NCBI RefSeq assembly: GCF_027912675.1
Contig: NZ_CP115757.1
Span: forward strand, 2,543,501 to 2,607,500
DNA length: 64,000 nt
Reading direction: 5' to 3'
Origin: Paracoccus sp. SCSIO 75233
Lineage (GTDB): Bacteria; Pseudomonadota; Alphaproteobacteria; Rhodobacterales; Rhodobacteraceae
The translations under genes were made by a program, and so were the position numbers. Positions within the stretch are counted from its first letter, which is position 1; every line of letters starts with the position of its first letter. Of this stretch, positions 33,680 to 42,235 are shown one piece after another. The notes below the pieces were generated by a model, which saw nothing but the letters and a program-made list of their open reading frames with translations, was not told the DNA's origin and did no database searches.

Positions 33680-34768
33680 ATGACAACGAAGCGCTACAGA
33701 ATCGCAACCATCGACGGCGACGGAATCGGGCCGGAGGTCTCTCAGGCGGCGCTCCGTGTTCTGAAAACCGCCTGCGGCGATATGCTGGATTTCGACATGC
33801 TCGACGGCGGCGCCGGGCATTATCAGAAGACCGGCCAAGTCCTGCCAGAGGACACGTTCAACGCCTGCCGCGAGGCCGATGCGATCCTTCACGGTGCGGC
33901 AGGTCTGCCCGGCGTCGTCTATCCTGACGGGACCGAGGTCGGCAACGATCTGCATCTTCGCCTGCGTTTCCGGTTGGACCTTTACGCCAATGTCCGCCCG
34001 GTCAAGCTGCTGCCGGGCGTGGTATCCCCTCTGCGCGGATATGAGGGCGGCGGGATCGACTATGTCATCGTGCGCGAGAACACCGAAGGGCTGTATGCCA
34101 GCCGTGGTGCGGGGGTTCTGCTGCGGGATGAGTTCGCCTCCGACAGTCTTGTGACCACACGCAAAGGGACGGAACGTGTGGCCGAGTTTGCCTTCCGGCT
34201 GGCCGAAAGCCGAAATGGCGCGCTCAGCGACGGTAAGAAGCGTGTCACCGTCTGCGACAAGGCCAATATCCTGCGCAGCTACGCGTTTTTCCGCGCGATC
34301 TGCGACGAGGTACATCAGCAGCATCCTGATGTCGCGATTGACTATGCCTATGCCGACGCGATCACGGTCCATATGGTCAAGCGGCCCGAGTTCTACGATG
34401 TGATCGTGGCGGAGAATATGTTCGGCGACATCATCTCGGACCTCGGCGCAGCAACGGCGGGGGGTATGGGTATTTCCCCGTCAGGCGAGATCGGCGACGA
34501 ACATGCGCTGTTTCAGGGCGCACACGGCTCCGCCCCCGATATTGCGGGACAGGATGCGGCCAGCCCGATGGCAACCGTGCTGTCTGCCGTCATGATGCTT
34601 CGCTGGCTGAACGATCGCCACGGCGACCCGCGACTGGCCGAGGCGGCTGACCGCATCGAGACAGCAGCGGGCCGGGTTCTGTCGGAGAATATCGCCGTGC
34701 CCCGCGATCTCGGCGGCAATGCAAGATGCAGCGAAGTGGCCGAGGCGATCTGCCGCGCTCTGGGCTGA
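33680..34768 (+). CDS. Isocitrate/isopropylmalate dehydrogenase family protein (tartrate dehydrogenase-like)
   Basis: This 362-residue NAD-dependent beta-decarboxylating dehydrogenase has the N-terminal IDGDGIGPEV, the Arg-rich substrate loop near LRLRFRLDLYANVRPVK, YVIVRENTEGLYA and the metal-binding segment VAENMFGDIISDLGA. It could be LeuB-like, but the setting beside a TRAP transporter and another dehydrogenase argues for a tartrate/malate or other hydroxy-acid substrate. It is probably co-transcribed with dctPQM and with the next gene, which starts 14 bases after its stop. Confidence 0.86.
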   Translation: MTTKRYRIATIDGDGIGPEVSQAALRVLKTACGDMLDFDMLDGGAGHYQKTGQVLPEDTFNACREADAILHGAAGLPGVVYPDGTEVGNDLHLRLRFRLDLYANVRPVKLLPGVVSPLRGYEGGGIDYVIVRENTEGLYASRGAGVLLRDEFASDSLVTTRKGTERVAEFAFRLAESRNGALSDGKKRVTVCDKANILRSYAFFRAICDEVHQQHPDVAIDYAYADAITVHMVKRPEFYDVIVAENMFGDIISDLGAATAGGMGISPSGEIGDEHALFQGAHGSAPDIAGQDAASPMATVLSAVMMLRWLNDRHGDPRLAEAADRIETAAGRVLSENIAVPRDLGGNARCSEVAEAICRALG

Positions 34769-34782
34769 GGAAAGGACGAAAG

Positions 34783-35679
34783 ATGGAAAAGATGAAAGTC
34801 GGCATTGTCGGTGTCGGGCTGATGGGCCACGGGATCGCCCGCAATATCGCTGCAAATGGCTGGCCGCTCGCCTATCTGCGCCATCCGGGCAATCAGCCGA
34901 CCGATGATCTGGACGCGGCAGGCGCACGGGGTTTCGACAGCGCAGCCGAAATGGCGGCGGAGAGCGACGTGGTGCTGCTTTGCGTGACGGGAACGCCGCA
35001 GGTGGAAGACGTGCTGCTCGGGTCCGGCGGGGTTCTGGGCGCGCTGCGTCCGGGGTCCGTCGTCGTCGACTGCTCGACCGCCGTGCCGGAATCGACCGTG
35101 GCGCTTGCCGCAAAGGTGCAGGGTGCAGGCGCGCATTTCGTCGACGCGGCCATGACCCGTACCCCGAAAGAGGCGGAGGAGGGAAGGCTCAACCTGCTGA
35201 TCGGGGGCGCGCCGGAGGTCGTCGCACGGATCACGCCGCTTCTTGAGACGTTTTCCGAAAACCGCTTTCATGCCGGTCCGCCTGGCGCAGGTCACCGGCT
35301 GAAGCTGCTGCATAATTTCGTCTCGCTCGGCACGGTGACGCTGATCTCGGAAGCTGCTGCCTCCGCCCGTCGTTCGGGCATTCCCGATGAGGTGTTCGTG
35401 GACTGCCTACGCCGCGGCGGCGGTCATGGCGCCGGACTTGATCGCTTGTCGCCTTTTCTGCTGGAAGGCGCCGTCGATCAGATGCGGTTTACGATCAACA
35501 ACAGCCTGAAGGACCTGAGCTATTATAACCGCATGACGGCAGAGCTGGGCACGCCCGATCTGGTCGCCGCTGCGGTCCGCGACACATTGCAGAAGCTGGT
35601 GGATGACGGACACGGGGATATTTTCCTGCCGGAACAACCTGAATTGATGCTGAAACAGGCAGAGGGCAAGTCCGGGTAG
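34783..35679 (+). CDS. NAD(P)-dependent oxidoreductase (3-hydroxyisobutyrate / tartronate-semialdehyde reductase family)
   Basis: This beta-hydroxyacid dehydrogenase of about 298 residues has the N-terminal GIVGVGLMGHGIARNI, the DCSTAVPES substrate loop near residue 103, DAAMTRTPKEAEEG and the catalytic Lys region HRLKLLHNFVS near residue 170. The ATG at 34783 has AAGGA eight bases upstream. Members include HIBADH and GarR. Two-carbon and three-carbon acids arise in this region, so a GarR-like tartronate semialdehyde step is possible but not shown. Confidence 0.87.
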   Translation: MEKMKVGIVGVGLMGHGIARNIAANGWPLAYLRHPGNQPTDDLDAAGARGFDSAAEMAAESDVVLLCVTGTPQVEDVLLGSGGVLGALRPGSVVVDCSTAVPESTVALAAKVQGAGAHFVDAAMTRTPKEAEEGRLNLLIGGAPEVVARITPLLETFSENRFHAGPPGAGHRLKLLHNFVSLGTVTLISEAAASARRSGIPDEVFVDCLRRGGGHGAGLDRLSPFLLEGAVDQMRFTINNSLKDLSYYNRMTAELGTPDLVAAAVRDTLQKLVDDGHGDIFLPEQPELMLKQAEGKSG

Positions 35680-35707
35680 CTTTCCGACGATCCGGACAGC
35701 AATCCGT

Positions 35708-37321
35708 TCACGCAGATCGCCACGGCAGGGTTCCGGGGGGCAACCGCCCGCCCAACCTGTCTGTCAACAGCACCAGTAACCCAACCAGAGCCAATGCCAT
35801 GACCGAAAGCGCAGCGGCCCCGGTCGAATTGCCCTCATACTGCATGGAGAATATCTGCACCCCGATTGTCTCATGCCCCGCCGACCAGAGCAGCGCAGAC
35901 AGGGTCAGTTCATTCACAGCGGTCATGAAGATCAGCAGCCCGCCTGCAATCGCCGCAGGCAGAACCCCCGGTCCGGCAATCCGGGCAATGCGCCGTAAAA
36001 CACCTGCCCCGGCGATCCGCGCCGCCTCGTCCAATGACGGATCGGTGGCGGAGATCGACGCCTCGACCGGGCGCAGCGCCATCGGCAGGAAACGCCCCAG
36101 ATAGGCGATGAGCAGGATCAGGGCGGTTCCGTATATCGACACACCGATAACCGGCAGCGGGCGCAGATAGACGAGGATCATCGACAGGGCGAGCACCGTT
36201 CCCGGCACCACGAATGCCGCATCGGCAAGCCAGCTCAGCGCCTTGGCAAACGGGTTGCGCGCCGTGACGGACAGCCAACCCAGGACAATGGCGACCAAGG
36301 CAGACATGAACCCGGCCAGCCCCGCCAGACCGAAGGAATTCGCAAATGCCCGCCGAACCGCCGGATTTGCAATTGCGGCGTCGAAATTCTTCAGGCTTGC
36401 GGTCTCCAGCCCGAAGGGAACACCAAGTGCGGGAACCAGCGCCGTTGTGGTCAAAGCGATGATCGGCAGGATCGACAGCCACAGCAGCACGAGCCATAAT
36501 ATCGCAAGGAAGGCCCACTTGCCGCGACCGGGATCAAACCCGGCGAACCCTGCCCCCGGCGGAAGCGGCACGGATAAGCGCCTCAGCACAACCTGCCGCA
36601 ACAGAAGCGCCAACGCCGCAAGCAAAACCAGAACCAGCGCCATGACCGCCACCTTACCCATCACGGCAGGGCCGAAGCCGTTAAGTTGGCGATAAATCAG
36701 GGTGGTCAGAACCGGAAACCGCCCCGGAATACCCAGAAGCGCCGGCACGCCGAAATTGCCGATGGCCGCGGCGAATGCAAGAACCGCACCCGCAGCGAGG
36801 GACGGCACCGTCAGCGGGAAAATAACCCTCGCAGCGATGCGCCCCTGCCCCGCACCACCGATACGCGCCGCCTCGACAAGGTCACCGGGGATGGCCGACA
36901 GGCTGGCCCGGACAGCGATGAAGACCAGCGGCATATGCTCCAGCCCCATCAGCCAGGCCACACCTGCGCCTGAATACATCGGATTTGAAGCACCGGGCGG
37001 CGGTGCCAGTCCGAACAGGCCAAGCGCGAACGAGCCGCTGCCCATCATCTCGATCCATGCCAGCGCCATGATCTGGGACGGAATCAGCAGCGGCGACAGG
37101 GCCAGAAAGCTGATCAACGCACGCCCCGGCAGTCGCAGCAGCCCGGTCGCGAAAGCCAGCACCCCACCCAGAACCGTGGAAATGAAAACCGATCCGCCGG
37201 ACGCCGCAAGCGTGTTGCTGAAAGCACTTTGAAACGCACGGGAGCCCAGAGTCTCCCGCATAAGACCCAGCGTCTGACCGCTATCCCCCGGCATCAGCGC
37301 CAGCGCAAAAAGTCGCAGCAA
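35708..37321 (-). CDS. ABC transporter permease, fused double domain (Fe3+/aminoethylphosphonate type); N terminus uncertain
   Basis: This long permease has two BPD_transp_1 modules in one chain, each with the EAA loop (LVEAARIGGAGQGRI near residue 153 and LDEAARIAGAGVLRRI near residue 435). The fusion is typical of ferric iron and AEP-type importers. From 37321 the gene begins with TTG inside what looks like the first membrane helix, and no ATG or GTG is found upstream in frame. An ATG at 37392 would give a natural N terminus if a 5-C run at 37383-37387 had one more base. Either a sequence error or a real frameshift could explain this. It is the last gene of its operon. Confidence 0.82.
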   Translation of the reverse strand: MLRLFALALMPGDSGQTLGLMRETLGSRAFQSAFSNTLAASGGSVFISTVLGGVLAFATGLLRLPGRALISFLALSPLLIPSQIMALAWIEMMGSGSFALGLFGLAPPPGASNPMYSGAGVAWLMGLEHMPLVFIAVRASLSAIPGDLVEAARIGGAGQGRIAARVIFPLTVPSLAAGAVLAFAAAIGNFGVPALLGIPGRFPVLTTLIYRQLNGFGPAVMGKVAVMALVLVLLAALALLLRQVVLRRLSVPLPPGAGFAGFDPGRGKWAFLAILWLVLLWLSILPIIALTTTALVPALGVPFGLETASLKNFDAAIANPAVRRAFANSFGLAGLAGFMSALVAIVLGWLSVTARNPFAKALSWLADAAFVVPGTVLALSMILVYLRPLPVIGVSIYGTALILLIAYLGRFLPMALRPVEASISATDPSLDEAARIAGAGVLRRIARIAGPGVLPAAIAGGLLIFMTAVNELTLSALLWSAGHETIGVQIFSMQYEGNSTGAAALSVMALALVGLLVLLTDRLGGRLPPGTLPWRSA

Positions 37322-37409
37322 CGGCCAGGCGCCGGTCAGCAGAACATATGCGGCAAGGAGGGCGACGATCAGATGAACGCCGCCCCCTGCATTGCTTCGA
37401 AGCCGGATA

Positions 37410-38390
37410 TCAGCCGCCGAAAAGCTCAGCGAATTTCTCCTTGTTGGCCTGATCGTCGGCCATCAGCTTATCCGCGTCGAGCGGCATGATGTTCAGGGCT
37501 TCAAGTGCCGGATATCCCTCGGGCGGAGAAACCCCCTCGATGATCGGGAAGTAGCCTTGCGCCACCGACTGCTCCTGCGCCGTCTTGGACAGCTGCCAGT
37601 CAACGAACGCCTTTGCGGCTTCTTCGTTATCCGTGCCCTTGACGATGGCGACAGGCTGCGTGATCGCGCTGACGCCCTGATCCGGCCAGACGAAATCGAC
37701 GGGCGAGCCATCGGCCTTGGCGTTCATGGCCATGTATTCGATGATGATGCCGTACGCCTTCTCGCCGCGCGCCACGGCCTCGATCACCGTGCCGTTGCCC
37801 TGACCGGCAACCGCACCGTTGGCGGCCAGCTCCTCATAGAAACCCCAGCCGAGATCGGGCTGCTGGGTCACGGTGCCGACATGGATCACGGCAGCGCCGG
37901 AATAAAGCGGGCTGGGCATGATCAGCGAACCGGCCACCTCGGGCGCGCGCAGATCGTCCCACGAGGTCGGGGCCTGATCGACCATGCCGGTGTTATACAC
38001 GATACCCGTGGTGATCAGCTTGGTGCCGAAGAACGTCTTATCCGCATCGACGACATCGGCGGGGATACCGTCCAGGGGCGCATCCGCATAAGCCAGCAGC
38101 CGGTCGTCATTCTTCAGCTGCGTCATCGCCACGGCATCCGCGATCAGCAGAACATCGGCCGGGGTCGACCCGGCGGCGAATTCGGCCTGCAGCTTCGACA
38201 TCAGCTCCGTGGTGCCGGTGCGGAAGATTTCGACCTGCACATCCGGGTAGTCGGCATTGAACGCCTCAACCACGGTCGCCATCTGCTCCTGCGGCTGAGA
38301 GGTATAGACGGTGATCGCCCCGGAAGGCTGCGCCAGAACCGGAGACGCCATCGCGAATATGGCAATCGCGGCGTTGCGGAAACTCTTCAT
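37410..38390 (-). CDS. ABC transporter periplasmic substrate-binding protein (Fe3+/aminoethylphosphonate/polyamine type)
   Basis: This 326-residue binding protein has a signal peptide (KSFRNAAIAIFAMA, cleavage after VLAQ). Typical family segments are ITVYTSQPQEQMATVVEAF near residue 27, TPADVLLIADAVAM near residue 85 and GIVYNTGMVDQAPTSWDDL near residue 128. The tyrosines that ferric-binding proteins use to hold iron are not obvious, so an organic anion or phosphorus compound is as likely as iron. It is encoded between the permease and a histidine phosphatase. Confidence 0.88.
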   Translation of the reverse strand: MKSFRNAAIAIFAMASPVLAQPSGAITVYTSQPQEQMATVVEAFNADYPDVQVEIFRTGTTELMSKLQAEFAAGSTPADVLLIADAVAMTQLKNDDRLLAYADAPLDGIPADVVDADKTFFGTKLITTGIVYNTGMVDQAPTSWDDLRAPEVAGSLIMPSPLYSGAAVIHVGTVTQQPDLGWGFYEELAANGAVAGQGNGTVIEAVARGEKAYGIIIEYMAMNAKADGSPVDFVWPDQGVSAITQPVAIVKGTDNEEAAKAFVDWQLSKTAQEQSVAQGYFPIIEGVSPPEGYPALEALNIMPLDADKLMADDQANKEKFAELFGG

Positions 38391-38424
38391 CTCGTTACTC
38401 CTGTATCGGATTTACCTGCCATGC

Positions 38425-38970
38425 CTATCCCCCGGGTTTGAAACATTCATGACAGTTCCATTGCCCCGATATTCGCGACCACAAGACCAGTTCCGCATTT
38501 TCCATCCGGCGATGCGGTTGGTCGGTCAGATAGAGGTGAATTTCACGCGCAACACCCGAATGCGCGACGATCAGGGTGGGTTCGTTCAGATGCAGGCCCT
38601 CAAAGGCAGCGATAACGCGCGCGCGAAAATCACCGGGACTTTCACCACCGGGCGGCGTTTCGTCGCGTCTGAGAACCGATCTCGGCTGCCCTTCCCACGC
38701 GCCCCAGTTGCGTTCTTCCAGCCCGGACACCAACTGCGGCTCAATTCCGGTAACCCTTGTGACAGAAGCTGCAGTCTGGCGGGCGCGCAGCAGCGATGAG
38801 GTAACGATCTTCCGGATATTCGTCCCACGCAGGAATTCTGCCGTTCTATCCGCCTGTTCTTCGCCCACGCGGTTCAGCGGCAGATCGGTGCTACCGCAGA
38901 TGATGCCCCGAGCATTGGCCTCCGTCTCGCCGTGACGCATGAACAGAAATCCATTGTCAGGAACGATCAC
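38425..38970 (-). CDS. Histidine phosphatase family protein (phosphoglycerate mutase-like)
   Basis: This protein of about 181 residues has the phosphohistidine motif FMRHGETEANARG near residue 12. The second half of the active site, LIVAHSGVAREI, lies near residue 145, and the acid residue is in LEERNWGAWEG. The GTG at 38970 overlaps the preceding stop (GTGA); an ATG at 38997 would give a nine-residue longer form. It is embedded in an ABC transporter operon, so dephosphorylation of the imported compound or of an intermediate released by the metallo-hydrolase is a reasonable idea. Confidence 0.85.
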   Translation of the reverse strand: MIVPDNGFLFMRHGETEANARGIICGSTDLPLNRVGEEQADRTAEFLRGTNIRKIVTSSLLRARQTAASVTRVTGIEPQLVSGLEERNWGAWEGQPRSVLRRDETPPGGESPGDFRARVIAAFEGLHLNEPTLIVAHSGVAREIHLYLTDQPHRRMENAELVLWSRISGQWNCHECFKPGG

Positions 38971-40046
38971 CACTCTATCACTCCGGTATTGACCCATCCG
39001 GCTTCCGGGATCGCGGCAGACAGCGCCTCGCGCGCGGCCTTCGGCGCAAAAGCCGCCAGCACTCGTTTCGCCCCGCTGCAGGACAAAAGCCGCCGGATGG
39101 TGATCAGATCGGGATGCACATTCCACATCAGCTTTTGCGCGAGGCCGTCTTCAACCCATGTCCCGGCAGGGGCGCCTTTCGACAAATGGCCGGTGAAGAT
39201 AACCGGCACGTTTCCGGTCCCGATCGCGCGCAGCCCCAGTTCCGCAGACATGCCGCTGCCGCAATTTGCGCCAGCAGCAATCATGACGCCACTGAGCGGG
39301 CTGTCGGAAGTCAGCGGTCGCGCCGCGTGCAGAAGATGGCGCAGCGCCTCGTCACTGCCGGGCGCAAGCCATTCCGGGAAGCGGCACATTACCTCGACGA
39401 CCCGGCGAATATCGTCACAGATCGCGATGTCTTTCCCCGCCTGAAGGCAGGCCAGCGCAATTTCCACACCCCGCCCTGCTGGCTGAACGGGCAACAAGCA
39501 CGGACCATCGCCGATCGCTGCAAGCAAGCGCGCCCGCTGCGCCGGAATACTGTCCGTTTCCGCGCCATAGGAGCAGTCCAGAACGGCAACCTCCGCCATC
39601 GGCGGATCGCTGGCGGGAAACAGGCCGGTCCCGTCGGCATAGTCGCCGCTGTAAAAAACGCCCTGAGCGCCGCCTATCCGCATCCAGACCGCCCCGGGCG
39701 CATGGCCGGAAGGGCCGGTTTCGACATCCAGCCCCGCAATCCTTGCGCTTTGGGGCAGATCATCCGCATCGCGCAACACAGGCAGATCGGCCAGCGCCCG
39801 GACCGGCGCAGTCGCATGGACGGGCGGATTTCCGACCCGGTCCAGCCAATCAAGCGAACCGATATGATCCCCATGTCCGTGCGAGATCAGAACCGCATCA
39901 ACCGATCCAATCCCGTCGAGGTCCGGTCGACGACCTGCATCCGGCCCTTTCCCCATGTCCAGCAGAAGCCGCGATCCATTGATCTCAAGCAGGAAGCAGG
40001 CAGGCCCCTTGGCGTCAAACCCGCCCAATGCCGTCAGCCGTTTCAC
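38967..40046 (-). CDS. MBL-fold metallo-hydrolase with beta-CASP-like C-terminal region
   Basis: This 359-residue protein has the metal-binding HGHGDH (residues 56-61), H115 in SGHAPGA and D135 in YSGDYADG. Later histidines in IFTGHLSKG (H287) and MWNVHPDL (H311), and a CSGAKRVLAAF segment near the end, recall the beta-CASP nucleases (CPSF, RNase J), though it is shorter than those. It would be a zinc hydrolase, perhaps of a phosphodiester. The GTG overlaps the ATPase stop and its own stop overlaps the phosphatase start, so all three are tightly coupled. Confidence 0.8.
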   Translation of the reverse strand: MKRLTALGGFDAKGPACFLLEINGSRLLLDMGKGPDAGRRPDLDGIGSVDAVLISHGHGDHIGSLDWLDRVGNPPVHATAPVRALADLPVLRDADDLPQSARIAGLDVETGPSGHAPGAVWMRIGGAQGVFYSGDYADGTGLFPASDPPMAEVAVLDCSYGAETDSIPAQRARLLAAIGDGPCLLPVQPAGRGVEIALACLQAGKDIAICDDIRRVVEVMCRFPEWLAPGSDEALRHLLHAARPLTSDSPLSGVMIAAGANCGSGMSAELGLRAIGTGNVPVIFTGHLSKGAPAGTWVEDGLAQKLMWNVHPDLITIRRLLSCSGAKRVLAAFAPKAAREALSAAIPEAGWVNTGVIEW

Positions 40047-41146
40047 GCTGGCTCCCGATGTCTGTCGGCGGACATCGCGACATCAGCTTTCGGGTGCGCG
40101 GCGCCCCCTCGCGGCAACACCCAACCACCACGCAGCCGGACCCGTATCGCCTCGCCTTGTTTCGCGGGGCTGTCGAGCCGAACGGGAAGCGTATCCGCCT
40201 CCGGCAGCGCGTCCAGCAGAAGCTCGGCAACATGGTATCCGTCCTCGAACCGGACCGACGCCACGGTCGCAGCAATTCCTTCCGATCCGATGACAAGATC
40301 GCGGGCATGAACGCAAAGCCAAGCGGGGCCGCGGGCCACCAGACCGGGCACGACAACGGGCACATCTCCGATACGGATATGGCAGTTCCCATCAGTATCC
40401 CGCTGCGCTACCTGAACCGGCAAGGTCCGCCCGTGCCCGACAAATCGCGCCACCATCGGTGAGGCCGGACGGTCAAACAACTCCATCGGTGCGGCAAGCT
40501 GTTCCAACCGGCCGCGATCCATCACACCAACCGTATCCGCGACCGCCATCGCCTCATTCTGATCGTGGGTCACAAAGACCATCATGCAGCCGGTCGCGGC
40601 GTGTATCCGCCGGAATTCGGCGAGCATGGACTGACGCAGATGCGCGTCCAGATTGGCCAGCGGTTCGTCTAGCAGCAGAATACGCGGCTGCGCGGCAAGG
40701 CTGCGGGCCAGGGCGACCCGTTGCCGCTGCCCGCCGGACAAAGCATGGGGTTTGCGATCCGCCATTGCGGACATGCCGACCATGCGCAGCGCATCGCTGA
40801 CACGGGCATCGCGTTCGACCCTTGGAAGCTGGTTCAACCCGAAAGCGATATTCCCGGCAACCGTCATATGCGGCCAGAGGGCATAGGATTGGAAAACCAT
40901 ACCCAGACGGCGCTTTTCGGGGCCGACGAAGTGACCGGGTCCGGCGACAAGTTCTTCCCCCAAAGTGATCGTGCCGCTATCGGGCCGCTCCAGCCCTGCA
41001 ATCAGTCGCAAGAGCGTCGTCTTACCGCAGCCAGACGGACCCAGCAGGGCGACAAACCGGCCCGAACCCAGTTCCGCCGAAACATGATCGACGGCTTTGG
41101 TCTGCCCGAACTGACGGAGTAGTTTATCGAATTTGATATCGGCCAT
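40043..41146 (-). CDS. ABC transporter ATP-binding protein (PotA/FbpC type)
   Basis: This ATPase of about 367 residues has Walker A GPSGCGKTT (residues 36-44), Q-loop VFQSYALWPHMTV, signature LSGGQRQRVALARS, Walker B ILLLDEPLANLD and H-loop VTHDQ. A C-terminal TOBE-like regulatory domain is present. The ATG at 41146 fits the usual N terminus; an ATG at 41170 is possible, and neither has a clear Shine-Dalgarno. It leads a five-gene operon running through the metallo-hydrolase, phosphatase, binding protein and permease. Confidence 0.9.
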   Translation of the reverse strand: MADIKFDKLLRQFGQTKAVDHVSAELGSGRFVALLGPSGCGKTTLLRLIAGLERPDSGTITLGEELVAGPGHFVGPEKRRLGMVFQSYALWPHMTVAGNIAFGLNQLPRVERDARVSDALRMVGMSAMADRKPHALSGGQRQRVALARSLAAQPRILLLDEPLANLDAHLRQSMLAEFRRIHAATGCMMVFVTHDQNEAMAVADTVGVMDRGRLEQLAAPMELFDRPASPMVARFVGHGRTLPVQVAQRDTDGNCHIRIGDVPVVVPGLVARGPAWLCVHARDLVIGSEGIAATVASVRFEDGYHVAELLLDALPEADTLPVRLDSPAKQGEAIRVRLRGGWVLPRGGAAHPKADVAMSADRHREPA

Positions 41147-41233
41147 GATCGCTGAATACAACGGAGGCATGATGGAAATGTGACGGCACTGGCGGCTAAG
41201 GCGGGACGTTCTCGCGCGGCGGCATCGACCCTT

Positions 41234-42235
41234 TTAGCCCTGCTTCTCCCCGGTAACGGCGATGACCGCAAGGCAGTCCCCGCTTTGCACCAGCCCGGGG
41301 AAATGGCGCGCGGCAAGAATGCCATCACGATTGGCGGTAACCTCTACCGGCTCCACGCCAGAGCGGTCCGGCGGCCAGATGCGGGCAAGGGCCTGACCCG
41401 ATTTCACCTCATCGCCCAAATCGACGAGCGGATGCAGAAGGCCATCGCGCGTGGCAAAGTGGAAGCAGTCATCACCGGGCATATCGAGCATGATGCTGTC
41501 CGCCGTCTCGACCTCTCCGGCGAGGATCCCCGCATGGCACAGCACATTCCTCGCGCCGCGAATGGCGATCTCGGCGGAGCGTGCCGTTGCCGTTCCGCCG
41601 CCGCCAAGCTCCGTGGTAACAAAAACCTTGCCCTGTTCCTCGACAGCAGTATCGAACATGCCGACGCTGTCGATCTCCAGCATCATCATCGTATAGGGCG
41701 CGCCAAAGGCCTGCACCGCCGCCACGCATTTCGCCTGCTGGTCCTTGTCATCCAGATAATGTGCCGCCGCATAGGGCAGGAAATCCAGCGTCTTGCCGCC
41801 GGAGTGATAGTCCAGCACCAGATCCGCCATCGGCACTAGAACATCGTTGAAGTAATTGGCGATCTTCTGGCTGGGCGTGCCATCGGGGCGGCCCGGAAAG
41901 GCGCGGTTCATATTGACCTGATCTATCGGGCTGACCCGTGTGCCTGCACGAAAGGCCGGATAGTTCAGATAAGGCACGATGATCACCCGGCCCGAAACCT
42001 GCTGAGGCTCGATCTCCCACGCAAGCTGTTGCAGGGCAATCGGGCCTTCGTATTCGTCACCGTGGTTGGCGCCCGTCAGCAGCGCCGTGGGGCCGTCGCC
42101 GTTCGCGATCACCGTCAGCGGGATCATCACGCTGCCCCATGCGCTGTCATTGCGGGAATAGGGCAGGCGCAGGAACCCATGCGCCTTGCCCTGCCCGTCC
42201 AGCGGGATCGTCGGGCGGATCGGGTTCGCGCTCAT
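41234..42235 (-). CDS. doeB: N-alpha-acetyl-L-2,4-diaminobutyrate deacetylase (ectoine degradation)
   Basis: This 333-residue zinc deacetylase of the succinylglutamate desuccinylase/aspartoacylase (M14) family has metal ligands H58 and E61 in GANHGDEYEG and H144 in LDYHSGG. It removes acetate from the product of ectoine hydrolase to give L-2,4-diaminobutyrate; it is also called EutE. Its ATG overlaps the doeA stop by four bases. It ends the long uehABC-usp-eut operon. Confidence 0.92.
   Translation of the reverse strand: MSANPIRPTIPLDGQGKAHGFLRLPYSRNDSAWGSVMIPLTVIANGDGPTALLTGANHGDEYEGPIALQQLAWEIEPQQVSGRVIIVPYLNYPAFRAGTRVSPIDQVNMNRAFPGRPDGTPSQKIANYFNDVLVPMADLVLDYHSGGKTLDFLPYAAAHYLDDKDQQAKCVAAVQAFGAPYTMMMLEIDSVGMFDTAVEEQGKVFVTTELGGGGTATARSAEIAIRGARNVLCHAGILAGEVETADSIMLDMPGDDCFHFATRDGLLHPLVDLGDEVKSGQALARIWPPDRSGVEPVEVTANRDGILAARHFPGLVQSGDCLAVIAVTGEKQG

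Noticed and set aside
37392..38441. 349-codon plus-strand frame opposite the ABC binding protein
   Set aside because: The minus-strand gene has a signal peptide and family motifs; the antisense frame has none and no ribosome-binding site.
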